NCBI GenBank assembly: GCA_947498065.1
Contig: CANMIS010000005.1
Location: forward strand, 186,001 to 250,000
Source of the DNA: an uncultured Erythrobacter sp.
Lineage (GTDB): Bacteria; Pseudomonadota; Alphaproteobacteria; Sphingomonadales; Sphingomonadaceae
Direction: 5' to 3'
Length of the DNA: 64,000 nucleotides
Each line of letters starts with the position of its first letter. Within the stretch, counting starts at the first letter, position 1. The notes under the pieces are model-generated. The model was not told the DNA's origin. It ran no database searches and was given only the letters and a program-made list of their open reading frames with translations. Made by a program: the position numbers and the translations under genes. Shown here piece by piece: positions 36,380-45,975 of this stretch.

Positions 36380-37548
36380 CGGCCAATTGCGACACTGTTG
36401 CCGAGAATATGGGCACTGGCGTTGCCGCCGCTTTGACGGCGGTGGACTGCATCGCCAGTGAAGTAACGGGCGATGCCTTCGGGCGCTTGTTTGCCTCGGG
36501 CGGGTCGCTGGCGACGGTGCTGACGATCCTGCTGACGCTCTATGTCGCATTCTTCGGAATCAGCCTGCTGATTGGGCGCTCGAACCTTAGCATTCGCGCG
36601 CTTACCCCGCGCATCCTCACCATCGGCTTAGTGCTGACCTTTGTGACCAGCTGGGTCGCCTATCAAAGTGTGGTTTGGAACATCGCCGTGGGCGGGCCAG
36701 ACTGGCTGGCGGGTATCCTGACAGACAGCGACGGCTCCGCGACGCAAACCTTTGCGACCAAGCTCGATATCGTGTTCCTGGCCGTGCAAGACGCCAGCAC
36801 AGGCGAGGTTGATATCAGCGCATTCTCGCCGCCCGGCATGATGTGGCTAGGCGCTATGCTGCTGCTGCTTGGTACGGTCGGCCTGCTTGTGACCGCACGC
36901 ATTGGCCTCGCGCTGCTCGTGGCGCTCGGGCCGATCTTTGTTGTGATGGCGCTGTTCAATGGCACGCGAGGGCTGTTTGTTGGCTGGCTCAAAGGCGTGG
37001 TGATGCTCGCGCTGACCCCGCTGTTTGCGGTGCTGGGCGGTTCCATCATGCTGGAGCTTGCCGTGCCAATCCTCGCCGCTTTGGTGGCTGTACCGGGCGA
37101 AATTGACCAGCAGGCCGCTATGGCGTTCTTCCTGGTTGGCGCAGTCCATGTGGCGCTGATGATCATGACGATCAAAGTCACCTCGACCATGGTCGCTGGA
37201 TGGCAGGTGTTCGGCTTTGCTCAGAATGTCGAGGTCGAGAAGGGCCGCGACATGACAAGCACACCGCCTCAGCCGCAAGTGACGGTGGCTGACAATCGCA
37301 CGGCGCAAACCGCGCCTGTGGGTGCGACTGGCCAACGCCGGATCGATATGCCGACGATCACAACCATCACCGCCGCCAATGACACGGGCGCGGCCAGCGG
37401 CGGGGCAGTGCGCGAGACCCGCGTGTTCGCCACCAGTTCAGGCGGAGGCGTGCAGAACGCTCCGCTCAATCCATCCACGTCACGCACCCACGGGATAGGC
37501 AATCGCTTCCGTCCCGCACATTCGCGTAAACCGGAGACGACAAAATGA
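36376..37548 (+). CDS. virB6: VirB6/TrbL-family inner-membrane channel protein
   Basis: A 390-residue protein with at least five transmembrane segments from about residue 45 to 275 (first VLTILLTLYVAFFGISLLIG), and the conserved VirB6 block in FNGTRGLFVGWLKGVVMLALTP near residue 200. The last roughly 90 residues are polar and probably cytoplasmic. It overlaps virB4 and virB9 by 4 bp each; virB7 and virB8, which usually lie here, are missing. Confidence 0.87.
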   Translation: MTANCDTVAENMGTGVAAALTAVDCIASEVTGDAFGRLFASGGSLATVLTILLTLYVAFFGISLLIGRSNLSIRALTPRILTIGLVLTFVTSWVAYQSVVWNIAVGGPDWLAGILTDSDGSATQTFATKLDIVFLAVQDASTGEVDISAFSPPGMMWLGAMLLLLGTVGLLVTARIGLALLVALGPIFVVMALFNGTRGLFVGWLKGVVMLALTPLFAVLGGSIMLELAVPILAALVAVPGEIDQQAAMAFFLVGAVHVALMIMTIKVTSTMVAGWQVFGFAQNVEVEKGRDMTSTPPQPQVTVADNRTAQTAPVGATGQRRIDMPTITTITAANDTGAASGGAVRETRVFATSSGGGVQNAPLNPSTSRTHGIGNRFRPAHSRKPETTK

Positions 37549-38384
37549 TCCGCGCGCCGAAATTCCGGCTTCCGCTTGCTGCCCTCGCATTGGGCCTCAT
37601 GCCTATCGCCGCCGCGCCCGCCGCCGCGCAGGACTCGCGCCTTGTCACGATGGTCTATGATGAGACCCAAGTGGTGCGCATTTCTGGCAAGCCCAAGGTG
37701 CAGGCGACGATCAAGTTTCGCGATGATGAGACGATCGAGAACGTCGCGATCGGCGATAGCCAAGCCTGGCAGGTCACGCCCAACAAACGCGCCAGCCTGC
37801 TGTTCGTGAAGCCGCTTTCAGCCAACGCCAGCACCAATATGACCGTGGTGACGACCAAACGCACCTATCTCTTCGATTTGGTCGCAAGTCCGCGCAATAA
37901 ACCGCTCTATGTCTTGCAGTTTAGTTATCCAGCGGCTGAGGCCGCTGAAGAAGCGGAACGGCTCGCACGGTTGGAGCGGGAAGAGCGTGAACGCGCCAGC
38001 GCAGCGGAACTGGCGGCGGCTAATGATCCCTTCGCAGTGAGCGATCCATCGCGGCTCAATTTTGAATGGGCGAGCGAAGGCGACAAGGAATTGCTGCCGA
38101 CCCGCACTTATGACGATGGCGACACCACGTTCCTGACCTGGGCAGAAGGTTCGACCATCCCGGCGATCCTAACGACCAACCACAAGGGCGATGAAGGCCC
38201 GGTCAATTTCACCGTGCGCGGGGACACCGTAATCGTGGAAGGCGTGCCGACCCAAATCATTTTGCGCTCTGGCGAAGACAGCGCAGTTTTGACCAACACC
38301 GGGCCAATCCGCTCGGTCGATCTCGGGGCGCTCAGCGACAATGCTGCGCTTGCCCGGCTTAGCACCAACACGGAGGTGAAGTGA
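37545..38384 (+). CDS. virB9: VirB9-family outer-membrane complex protein
   Basis: A 279-residue exported protein. A signal peptide ends at APAAAQD, followed by the VirB9 N-terminal pattern (TMVYDETQVVRISGKPKVQ, then IENVAIGDSQAWQVTPNK) and a linker rich in Glu and Arg (LARLEREERERASAAELAA). The C-terminal beta domain TYDDGDTTFLTW binds VirB7/VirB10 in classic systems. No lipoprotein virB7 is seen nearby. Confidence 0.88.
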   Translation: MIRAPKFRLPLAALALGLMPIAAAPAAAQDSRLVTMVYDETQVVRISGKPKVQATIKFRDDETIENVAIGDSQAWQVTPNKRASLLFVKPLSANASTNMTVVTTKRTYLFDLVASPRNKPLYVLQFSYPAAEAAEEAERLARLEREERERASAAELAAANDPFAVSDPSRLNFEWASEGDKELLPTRTYDDGDTTFLTWAEGSTIPAILTTNHKGDEGPVNFTVRGDTVIVEGVPTQIILRSGEDSAVLTNTGPIRSVDLGALSDNAALARLSTNTEVK

Positions 38385-39541
38385 TGCGCCTTGCCATGCG
38401 AATGCCGCCCAAGAAGGGGCAAAACGGCGCGGATGCGAATTCTGACGCCAATGTTGATCCGCGCGACGGCGAGTCGGCAGAGATCATCGATCTCGCCAGC
38501 CGCAATGGCTTTCCCGCTGTCACGGAGCGCGCCTCCAAATCAGACGGATTGGGTCTGGCTTTGGGCGCTGTTATCGTCCTGGGCCTGGGCGCAGTCACGC
38601 TGTGGAGCATGGACGCAGCGCGCACTGGCACGGCTGAGACCGCGCCTGCGGCTGCGGCCAGCGCGCCGCCGCCTGCCAGAGCGCCGGGTGCAGCGGCTCC
38701 AGTCAATGTTGCTCAGGTTGCGCCCGCTAGAGCGCCGCGCAGCGACCCTGCGCCATCGCCAGTGTTTTCGAACAATCCCAACCGTGTGGTTGGCCCAGCG
38801 ACCAATCCTTATGCGACGCCGACCATGGTGTTTGATGCCAGCGCCGCGGCTAGCTCCGCGCGCCTTGGCGAAGCGCTCGCACCGGCGCCGATGGCGGCGA
38901 CAGCTGGCGCGACCTCCGCACCGGGCGGTGCGGTCGGCTCTGCGAGCGAATTTGCCAGCCGTATCGGCGGTGTAGGCGGCGCGCCTGCTCAAGCGCAGCC
39001 GATGGCCAATCCAACGACTACCGTTACCCAAGGCACGTTGATCCCGGCGATCCTTGAGACCGCTATCGACACCGATGTGCCGGGCTTTGTCCGGGCCGTC
39101 GTCAGCCAGGATGTGCGCAGCTTTGATGGTACGAAGGTACTGGTCCCGCGCAGCTCTCGGCTGGTTGGGCAATATCAGTCTGGCGTCCAGCAGGGGCAAA
39201 AGCGCGCCTACGTGATCTGGACCCGCTTGATCCGGCCTGATGGCGTCTCGGTCAACATTGCCTCTCCTGCGGTCGCCTTTGACGGCACCACGGGTCTGCA
39301 AGGCGATGTGAACAACCACTTCTTCCGCCGGTTTGGCTCTGCCATGTTGCTATCTGTGGTTGGCGGCCTCTCAGCCATCGGCAGCGGAGGCGCATCGGTC
39401 GTCCTCGGCGGAGCAGGGCAGGGTGCAGCCAGCATTGCAGCTCAGCAAGACGGCGCGATCAGCCCGACGATCCGCGTGAAGATGGGTGAGCCGATCCGGG
39501 TTTTCACAGCGCGCGATCTCGATTTCAGCACGGTCAACTGA
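38384..39541 (+). CDS. virB10: VirB10-family scaffold protein
   Basis: A 385-residue VirB10/TrbI protein. One transmembrane helix (GLALGAVIVLGLGAVTLWSM, near residue 55) is followed by a long Ala/Pro-rich periplasmic linker and the C-terminal beta-barrel domain (residues about 215-380) with TLIPAILETAIDTDVPGFV, VLVPRSSRLVGQYQSG and IKVKMGEPIRVFTARDLDF-like ending. ATG 38384 shares its A with the virB9 stop and has a GGAGG site; GTG 38381 is an alternative. Confidence 0.9.
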   Translation: MRLAMRMPPKKGQNGADANSDANVDPRDGESAEIIDLASRNGFPAVTERASKSDGLGLALGAVIVLGLGAVTLWSMDAARTGTAETAPAAAASAPPPARAPGAAAPVNVAQVAPARAPRSDPAPSPVFSNNPNRVVGPATNPYATPTMVFDASAAASSARLGEALAPAPMAATAGATSAPGGAVGSASEFASRIGGVGGAPAQAQPMANPTTTVTQGTLIPAILETAIDTDVPGFVRAVVSQDVRSFDGTKVLVPRSSRLVGQYQSGVQQGQKRAYVIWTRLIRPDGVSVNIASPAVAFDGTTGLQGDVNNHFFRRFGSAMLLSVVGGLSAIGSGGASVVLGGAGQGAASIAAQQDGAISPTIRVKMGEPIRVFTARDLDFSTVN

Positions 39542-39557
39542 GGCCGTCGATCCCGGC

Positions 39558-40607
39558 ATGAGCGCAGAGATCCATCCTTTGGCCAATGACACTGGCACGA
39601 CGGCAGCGGCAGGTAGCGAGCAGGCCGTGCCCGCGACTGGCGCGGCTGTTATTGGCGAGCGCAGCGTCTATCTCGACGCCTATCTTGCTCCGTTTCGCCG
39701 CTGGCTGGACCGCGACACCGTCACCGAGATCATGGTCAACCAACCGGGCGAGGTTTGGGTCGAAGACGCCTCTGACCCCGGTTTTAAGCGGATCGACGCG
39801 CCTGAGATTGATGACCGCCTGGTTCAGCGCCTTGCAGAGCAAGTTGCCCGCGTCAGCCATCAAGGGATCAACCGCGAGCATCCGCTGCTTGGGGCAACTT
39901 TGCCGGATGGCGCGCGGATCCAGTTTTGCGGTCCGCCTGCCTCGCGCAAGCATTGGGTGATGGCCATCCGCCGTCACCGTCGGCTTGATCTGCCGCTCGA
40001 TGCCTATGATGCCGGGCCGCTTACCAGCGCGCCGGAAACACCGATGCCGGACTCGCAGAATGAGCCGATTGCATATTTGCGCGAAGCGATCCGCAATCGC
40101 CGCACCATCCTGATCTCAGGCGGCACCAGCACGGGAAAAACCACGTTCCTCAACGCTATGCTGGGTGAGATCCCGCAGGCGGAACGGGTGGTGATGGTGG
40201 AAGACACGCCGGAGCTTAAGTTTCCGGGAGAAAACTCGGTCGGCTTGGTCGCGGTGAAAGGCGAGCTTGGCGAGGCGAAGGTCACCGCCAATGAGCTGCT
40301 GCAAGCTGCGCTGCGTCTGCGGCCAGACCGCATTGTGCTGGGCGAATTGCGCGGCGCGGAAAGCGTTTCCTTCCTGCGTGCGATCAACACGGGCCATCCG
40401 GGCAGTTTCTCGACTATCCACGCCAACAGCCTGACCGGCGCGCTTGAGCAATTGTCGCTGATGGTGATGCAAACCGGAATTGGCCTCTCTCGCACGGACA
40501 CCATCGCCTATGCAGCTAGCGTCATCGATGTAATCGTTCAGCTGGGACGGGATGCCAATGGTAAGCGCGGAATCACGCAAATCGCGGATTGCCGATCATT
40601 GGTGTGA
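39558..40607 (+). CDS. virB11: VirB11-family secretion ATPase
   Basis: A 349-residue hexameric traffic ATPase. Walker A GGTSTGKTT is near residue 186, the Asp box MVEDTPELKFPG follows, then the His box region SFSTIHANSLTGALEQLSLMV and Walker B RIVLGELRGAES. Start is ATG 39558; an upstream start at 39486 would lie inside virB10. It powers substrate transfer or pilus assembly. It is the last gene of the T4SS run. Confidence 0.92.
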   Translation: MSAEIHPLANDTGTTAAAGSEQAVPATGAAVIGERSVYLDAYLAPFRRWLDRDTVTEIMVNQPGEVWVEDASDPGFKRIDAPEIDDRLVQRLAEQVARVSHQGINREHPLLGATLPDGARIQFCGPPASRKHWVMAIRRHRRLDLPLDAYDAGPLTSAPETPMPDSQNEPIAYLREAIRNRRTILISGGTSTGKTTFLNAMLGEIPQAERVVMVEDTPELKFPGENSVGLVAVKGELGEAKVTANELLQAALRLRPDRIVLGELRGAESVSFLRAINTGHPGSFSTIHANSLTGALEQLSLMVMQTGIGLSRTDTIAYAASVIDVIVQLGRDANGKRGITQIADCRSLV

Positions 40608-40682
40608 CAAGATTGCGCGCTTGATTTACATCGCGGATATGTCCGGTACATCAGCAGCACTCAAACTCTTTAGAACGGGGCG

Positions 40683-42866
40683 ATGATGGGCAGTCAGCCG
40701 ATCTCCAGCACTGATGATGCGCCTGCGGACGTCGGCCCAGATGGCGCCATTTCGCAGCATCCCGGCGAGGCCTATTTCAACCGCGAGCTGTCTTGGCTGA
40801 GCTTCAATGAGCGGGTGTTGGCGGAGGCAGACAACACCAAATATCCGCTGCTGGAGCGGCTGCGCTTTCTCTCGATTTCCGGCACCAATCTCGATGAATT
40901 TATGATGATCCGCGTCGCGGGGCTGGTCGGTCAGGTTCAGCGCGGCATCGCCCGCCCAGCGATCGATGGCCGCACCCCGTCACAGCAGCTGTCTGCCATA
41001 CGCGAGCGGCTAGAGGTGATCTCCGATAACCAACAGAGCAGCTGGCGCGAGCTGCATCATTTGCTCAGCGATGCTGGTATTTCGGTCGATGAGGATCACC
41101 GGCTGAGCGATGAGGCAAAGGATTGGCTCCAGACCTATTTTCGCGACGAGATTCTGCCGGTCATCACGCCGCAAGCGCTCGATCCGGCGCATCCCTTTCC
41201 TTTCATTGCCAATGAGGGAACCGGCGTGCTGTTCACGCTGAACCGCGACGCCGATGCGGAGCAGATCATCGAGATGATCCTGATCCCCAGCGGGTTGCCG
41301 CGCTTTATCAGAGTGCCCGGAGAAGAGGCGATCTATGTCTCAATCTCCAGCCTGATCCAGCGCTATGCCAGCATGCTGTTCCCGGGCTTTACGATAGAAG
41401 GCGACGGCCAGTTCCGCGTCCTGCGCGACAGCGATATCGAAGTTGAGGAAGAGGCCGAAGACCTCGTGCGCTATTTCCGCAGCGCGATCCAGCGCCGCCG
41501 CCGGGGCCGCGTGATCCAACTGGAGATTGAGGAAGATTTCGACCCGCGCGCAGAGCAAATATTGCTCGAACAGCTCGGCATTCATGAAGCCGCCGTGATC
41601 AAAACCGACGGGATTATCGGCATCGACGGGCTGGCTGAGATTGTCGAGGAAGACCGGCCCGACCTCAAATTCGATAGTTACAGCCCGCGCTATCCAGAGC
41701 GTATTCGCGAGCATGATGGCGACGCATTTTCCGCCATCCGCGAAAAAGACATCATCATTCACCACCCCTATGAGAGCTTTGAGGTGGTGGTCGACTTTAT
41801 CAGGCAGGCAGCGGCTGATCCAGATGTCGTGGCGATCAAACAAACGCTCTACCGTGCAGGCTCTCAATCCGCAGTCATCAATGGCCTGATCGCGGCGGCA
41901 GAGGCGGGCAAATCCGTGACCGCCGTGGTCGAACTGAAGGCTAGGTTCGACGAAGAGCAAAACCTGATGTGGGCGAGCAAACTGGAGCGCGCCGGAGTTC
42001 AGGTGATCTACGGCTTTGTCGATTGGAAAACCCACGCAAAGGTCGCGATGGTCGTGCGCCGCGAGGAAGAGGGGCTGCGCACATATTGCCACTTTGGCAC
42101 GGGCAATTACCACCCGATTACCGCCAAGGTTTACACCGATCTGTCGTTCTTCACCGCCGATCCTCAACTGGTCCGTGACGCGACGAAGATGTTCAATTTC
42201 ATAACTGGCTATGTCGAGCCGGATGAGCTGGAGGCGCTCAAGATTGCGCCGATCAATCTGCGCGATGAGATCAGCAGCCGGATCGACACCGAAATCGCCA
42301 ATGCGAAAGCGGGCAGGCCTGCCGCCATCTGGATCAAATGCAATCAGATTACAGATCAGGGTATTATCGACCGCCTGTACGAAGCGAGCGGCGCCGGAGT
42401 TATGGTTGAGCTGATCGTGCGCGGCATATGTTGCTTGCGGCCTGGCATCCCCGGCCTAAGCGAGAACATCCGTGTAAAATCGATCATCGGGCGCTTTCTG
42501 GAGCACAGCCGGATTTACGCCTTCGCCAATGGTGCGCCCATGCCCGGCGAAGAGGCGAGGGTCTACATTGCCTCGGCTGATTTGATGGAGCGTAACCTTG
42601 ATCGCCGGGTTGAAACCCTGATCCCGATCACCAATCGCACCGTGCATGATCAGGTCCTGCAGCAGGTGCTGCTCGCCAATATGCTCGACACAGAGCAAAG
42701 CTGGTGGTTGCAGTCCGACGGCTCCTATGAACGCGTCGTCACCGATGCTAAACCGTTTAATTGTCACCGTTATTTTATGACAAACCCGTCGCTGTCTGGG
42801 CGTGGGGGCGCATTGGAGGCGGGCGCTGTGCCGAAATTGTCGCTGCGAAGGGGCGGAACTGGATGA
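40683..42866 (+). CDS. ppk: Polyphosphate kinase
   Basis: A 727-residue Ppk1. Domain order is N-terminal (YFNRELSWLSFNERVL), head, then the two phospholipase-D-like catalytic domains with YCHFGTGNYHPITAKVYTDLSFFTAD and RGICCLRPGIPGLSENIRVKSIIGRFLEHSRI. It reversibly makes polyphosphate from ATP. The stop overlaps the ppx start (ATGA), so synthesis and hydrolysis enzymes are translationally coupled. Start is the ATG at 40683 or 40686. It comes 75 bp after virB11. Confidence 0.95.
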   Translation: MMGSQPISSTDDAPADVGPDGAISQHPGEAYFNRELSWLSFNERVLAEADNTKYPLLERLRFLSISGTNLDEFMMIRVAGLVGQVQRGIARPAIDGRTPSQQLSAIRERLEVISDNQQSSWRELHHLLSDAGISVDEDHRLSDEAKDWLQTYFRDEILPVITPQALDPAHPFPFIANEGTGVLFTLNRDADAEQIIEMILIPSGLPRFIRVPGEEAIYVSISSLIQRYASMLFPGFTIEGDGQFRVLRDSDIEVEEEAEDLVRYFRSAIQRRRRGRVIQLEIEEDFDPRAEQILLEQLGIHEAAVIKTDGIIGIDGLAEIVEEDRPDLKFDSYSPRYPERIREHDGDAFSAIREKDIIIHHPYESFEVVVDFIRQAAADPDVVAIKQTLYRAGSQSAVINGLIAAAEAGKSVTAVVELKARFDEEQNLMWASKLERAGVQVIYGFVDWKTHAKVAMVVRREEEGLRTYCHFGTGNYHPITAKVYTDLSFFTADPQLVRDATKMFNFITGYVEPDELEALKIAPINLRDEISSRIDTEIANAKAGRPAAIWIKCNQITDQGIIDRLYEASGAGVMVELIVRGICCLRPGIPGLSENIRVKSIIGRFLEHSRIYAFANGAPMPGEEARVYIASADLMERNLDRRVETLIPITNRTVHDQVLQQVLLANMLDTEQSWWLQSDGSYERVVTDAKPFNCHRYFMTNPSLSGRGGALEAGAVPKLSLRRGGTG

Positions 42867-44401
42867 CATTGAGAGCCAAGCGAGCGGATCGCGAGGGGGC
42901 GTTCTCTGGGAACAAGGCCGAACGCGCGATCATCGATGTGGGTTCGAACACGGTTCGTTTGGTGGTCTATGGCGGGACGATGCGAGCGCCGACTGTCCTG
43001 TTCAATGAAAAGGTAACAGCGCGGCTGGGCCGCGAAATTTCCGAAACCGGTAGGCTAGCCGATGAAGCGGTGGAGCTCGCTATGCGCGGCCTCAGGCGCT
43101 TTGTGCTGCTGCTCGATGGCTTGGGGATCGAAGATATCGAAACGGTCGCCACCGCCGCCGTGCGCGATGCCAAAAACGGTCCGGAATTCGTGGAAGATGT
43201 CCGCGCGCTGGGGCTGGATTTGCAAGTCATCTCTGGCGAGGAAGAGGCGCGGCTGAGCGCAAGCGGCGTGATTGGTGCATTCCCTCGCGCCAGAGGGGTT
43301 GTGGCCGATCTCGGTGGCGGCAGCCTGGAACTGGTGAGCATTGCCGGTGGAGACACGGGAGAGGCGACCTCACTGCCGCTCGGCACCCTGAGGCTGCCCG
43401 AATATCACGCTGACAAGCAATCCGACATGCGTAAGGCGCTGCAAAAGCGGCTCAAGAAAGCCGGGTGGGGCGAGCCGATTGAGACACCGCTCTATTTAGT
43501 GGGCGGCACTTGGCGGGCGATGGCGGTTTACGCCATGCAGGAGCGCGGCCATCCGCTAAGCGATCCGCACGCGTTTGAAATCTCAAAGAAAGAGGCGGTG
43601 GCGCTGGCTAAAGGGCTCGCTGATCAGTCGCCAGAAGACCTCAAGTCGATCGACCGGATTTCAACGATGCGCTCGGAAAAGCTGCCCGATGCGGCGGTTC
43701 TGCTGCAAGCGATGCTGGAGCAGCTAGAACCGGAGCGGGTCGTGTTTTCTTCTTGGGGCCTGCGCGAAGGGCTGCTGTTCGATGCCTTGCCGATGCACGG
43801 GAAAGACCAGGACCCGCTGCTCGCTGGTGTTGCTGTGTTTGCGGCTCAGCGCGGCGCGCCGCCGACCCTCGCAACGCAGATCGCAGGCTGGACGGCCGAT
43901 GCCGCGCCGCTGGGCGAGCACGGGTCAGAGCGTCTGCGTCTGTCCGCGACGATGTTGGCGCTTGCCAGCATGCAGATTGAGCCGAACCTGCGCCATCCGC
44001 TGGCGGTGGATTGGGCGATGCACAAACGGTGGTTGGCGATTGATGGGCAGGGGAGGGCGATGCTGGCTGCGGCGAGCATGGCCAATGGGAATCACTGTGA
44101 TTTGCCGGACGAACTGCATGCGCTGGCCACCAAAAACGCCCTGGAAGAGGCGGTGTGCTGGGGCCTCGCCATTCGCTTGGCCCGGCGAATCGGCGGACGC
44201 TCTCGGCGATCGCTGCAGGTCAGCAGATTGATGCTAGGCGAGAATGGCCTCGTCCTGCGGCTGGAGCACAGCCACCGCGATCTGTTTGGCATTCCGACGG
44301 AGAAGGACATGAAGCTGCTCTCCGACCGCCTCGGCGTCGACTTCACCGTCGAAATTGTCGAGGATGGCGCGCTGCACCTTCCCATCGGAGATCTGGAATA
44401 G
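42863..44401 (+). CDS. ppx: Exopolyphosphatase (Ppx/GppA family)
   Basis: A 512-residue ASKHA-fold phosphatase. The phosphate-1 motif AIIDVGSNTVRLVVYGG is near residue 20 and the phosphate-2 motif VVADLGGGSLELVSI near residue 150; DRISTMRSEKLPDAAVLLQAM belongs to the catalytic domain. A C-terminal helical HD-like domain follows, as in longer Ppx proteins. The ATG at 42863 overlaps the ppk stop. It degrades polyphosphate or (p)ppGpp-type substrates. Confidence 0.92.
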   Translation: MTLRAKRADREGAFSGNKAERAIIDVGSNTVRLVVYGGTMRAPTVLFNEKVTARLGREISETGRLADEAVELAMRGLRRFVLLLDGLGIEDIETVATAAVRDAKNGPEFVEDVRALGLDLQVISGEEEARLSASGVIGAFPRARGVVADLGGGSLELVSIAGGDTGEATSLPLGTLRLPEYHADKQSDMRKALQKRLKKAGWGEPIETPLYLVGGTWRAMAVYAMQERGHPLSDPHAFEISKKEAVALAKGLADQSPEDLKSIDRISTMRSEKLPDAAVLLQAMLEQLEPERVVFSSWGLREGLLFDALPMHGKDQDPLLAGVAVFAAQRGAPPTLATQIAGWTADAAPLGEHGSERLRLSATMLALASMQIEPNLRHPLAVDWAMHKRWLAIDGQGRAMLAAASMANGNHCDLPDELHALATKNALEEAVCWGLAIRLARRIGGRSRRSLQVSRLMLGENGLVLRLEHSHRDLFGIPTEKDMKLLSDRLGVDFTVEIVEDGALHLPIGDLE

Positions 44402-44418
44402 CGTCTGCGTAGGAGCTG

Positions 44419-45258
44419 CTAGACCTGCTGTTTTTCACTCGCGAAGGGGGAAAAATTGGTTTCCGTGTCGAACAGATCGACGCCTTCCGCCTTCTTCAGC
44501 TTGCCAACTACTGCATAGGTCACCGGCGTCAGGAGAGCCTCCCACAGCACCTTCAGCAGCCAATTGGTGATCATCACCGTGATCACCGCCTCAGTGCTCC
44601 AAATGCCGTAAAAGGCGATAGGGTAGAAGATCAGGCTGTCGACCCCTTGGCCAACCACAGTGGAACCGATCGTGCGGGTCCACAGCGCCTTGCCCTTCGT
44701 CCAGACCTTCATCTTGGCCATGACGTAGGAATTGACGAACTCACCAGCCCAAAAGGCGATGATTGACGCCATGACGATCCGCCATGTGCTGCCAAAGACG
44801 GATTCGTACGTCTGCTGGCATATCTCGCCGGGGATCGGGTCGCTGTTCCCTGTGAATTGCAGGGAAGAGCTTGCCGCGCATTCCCATCCGGCAAAGGCGG
44901 GCAGGCCGACCACAACATAGCTCATAAAGGCGAGGAAGATCATCGCTGCAAAGCCGGTCCAAATCACCCGGCGCGCTTTTGCGAAGCCATAGATTTCGGT
45001 CAGAATGTCGCCAATGACATAGCCAAGCGGGAAGAACAGGATCCCAGCGCCGTAGATGAATATCCCGTCGGGTGCGGGCCACATGCCATTGGGCCAAAAC
45101 GGCACCTCAAGAAAGGTCAGCTTTGCCGCGCCTATAATGTTGGAAAGCAGCAGGATCGCCACAAAGGCCGCCATCACCAGGTCGTAATAGCGGAAAGTTC
45201 GCGGCGCTGTGCTGGTCGCAACCGGCCCGCTGGCCGCATTGTTATCTGGGTTATTCAT
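44419..45258 (-). CDS. yhhQ: Queuosine precursor transporter (YhhQ/VUT family)
   Basis: A 279-residue membrane protein of the DUF165/YhhQ family with about six helices. The family blocks are GAGILFFPLGYVIGDILTEIYGFAKARRVIW, ASIIAFWAGEFVNSYVMAKMKVWTKGKALW, and IGSTVVGQGVDSLIFYPIAF. YhhQ imports preQ0/preQ1 for queuosine tRNA modification. It contains an unusual polar insertion after the third helix (ECAASSSLQFTGNSDP). Start is ATG 45258; a longer frame to 45294 is less likely. Confidence 0.9.
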   Translation of the reverse strand: MNNPDNNAASGPVATSTAPRTFRYYDLVMAAFVAILLLSNIIGAAKLTFLEVPFWPNGMWPAPDGIFIYGAGILFFPLGYVIGDILTEIYGFAKARRVIWTGFAAMIFLAFMSYVVVGLPAFAGWECAASSSLQFTGNSDPIPGEICQQTYESVFGSTWRIVMASIIAFWAGEFVNSYVMAKMKVWTKGKALWTRTIGSTVVGQGVDSLIFYPIAFYGIWSTEAVITVMITNWLLKVLWEALLTPVTYAVVGKLKKAEGVDLFDTETNFSPFASEKQQV

Positions 45259-45332
45259 AGCCGAAGTGCCTAACGCGATTTTACACCGCCGCAAAGCGCG
45301 CTATTGGGCGAATGTGCTCGCAAAGAGCGTGC

Positions 45333-45409
45333 GCGCCCGTAGCTCATCTGGATAGAGCGCGAGACTTCTAATCTTGAGGCAGCAGGTTCGAGTCCTGCCG
45401 GGCGCGCCA
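45333..45409 (+). tRNA. tRNA-Arg (anticodon TCT)
   Basis: A 77-base cloverleaf folds by hand. The acceptor GCGCCCG pairs with CGGGCGC, followed by discriminator G and an encoded CCA. The D arm is GCTC...GAGC, the anticodon stem CGAGA/TCTTG closes the loop CTTCTAA with anticodon TCT, and the T arm is GCAGG TTCGAGT CCTGC. It decodes AGA arginine codons. Confidence 0.93.
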
Positions 45410-45585
45410 TTTCCCAAAGGCACGATTGAACCTCCCGCGTGTGGCGAACCCAGCAACTCGTCGCTCATTCCGCTCAGCTGGTACGGCGTATCGCCCTTGG
45501 CGCGACCACAGCGCCCATTTCGACACCTGCGGTTCATGTGCTGAGCGACACTTTGTGTGCATTAATCACCGATAGGAGACATCCG

Positions 45586-45933
45586 ATGACCCGTATGATT
45601 CTTGCCTCAATCGCCCTCGCTGGGACCATGATCGCGGCTCCCGCCGCCGCTCACCAAAAGGGGATTGTAGTCGACGGCTACCGCGCGCCTCTCTCGCCCA
45701 ATAATGACAGCAACAAATGGTGGCTCGATTATCGGACCGATATCAGTGAGGCCAAGCGCGAGCTGGCGAGTGATCTTCGCCGCGCAACCGATGAAGAAGA
45801 TCGCCGCGACGCCTATGAGGAATATCGCCAGGAACTCCGCGATGCGCGCCACGATTACCGTAAGGAAATGGCCGAGCGCGGCTATCGCGTCGCCAATTTC
45901 AAAGAGAACAACCGCCGGCTAGCGCGTAGATAG
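45586..45933 (+). CDS. Small exported charged protein of unknown function
   Basis: A 115-residue protein with a signal peptide ending APAAAHQ and a highly charged, probably all-helical mature part rich in Arg, Glu and Asp (for example DEEDRRDAYEEYRQELRDARHD). ATG 45586 has a GATAGGAG site. The frame stays open upstream to 45439 but that would run close to the tRNA and lacks a signal. No known family recognised. Confidence 0.65.
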   Translation: MTRMILASIALAGTMIAAPAAAHQKGIVVDGYRAPLSPNNDSNKWWLDYRTDISEAKRELASDLRRATDEEDRRDAYEEYRQELRDARHDYRKEMAERGYRVANFKENNRRLARR

Positions 45934-45975
45934 GTGGAAGGGTGCGGGCGGCACTGACTAGCAAGCCAGAACCCG

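Noticed and set aside
45301..45562. Frames of 64-78 residues across the tRNA-Arg gene
   Set aside because: They overlap the tRNA and encode no recognisable protein; they are a by-product of the tRNA sequence.
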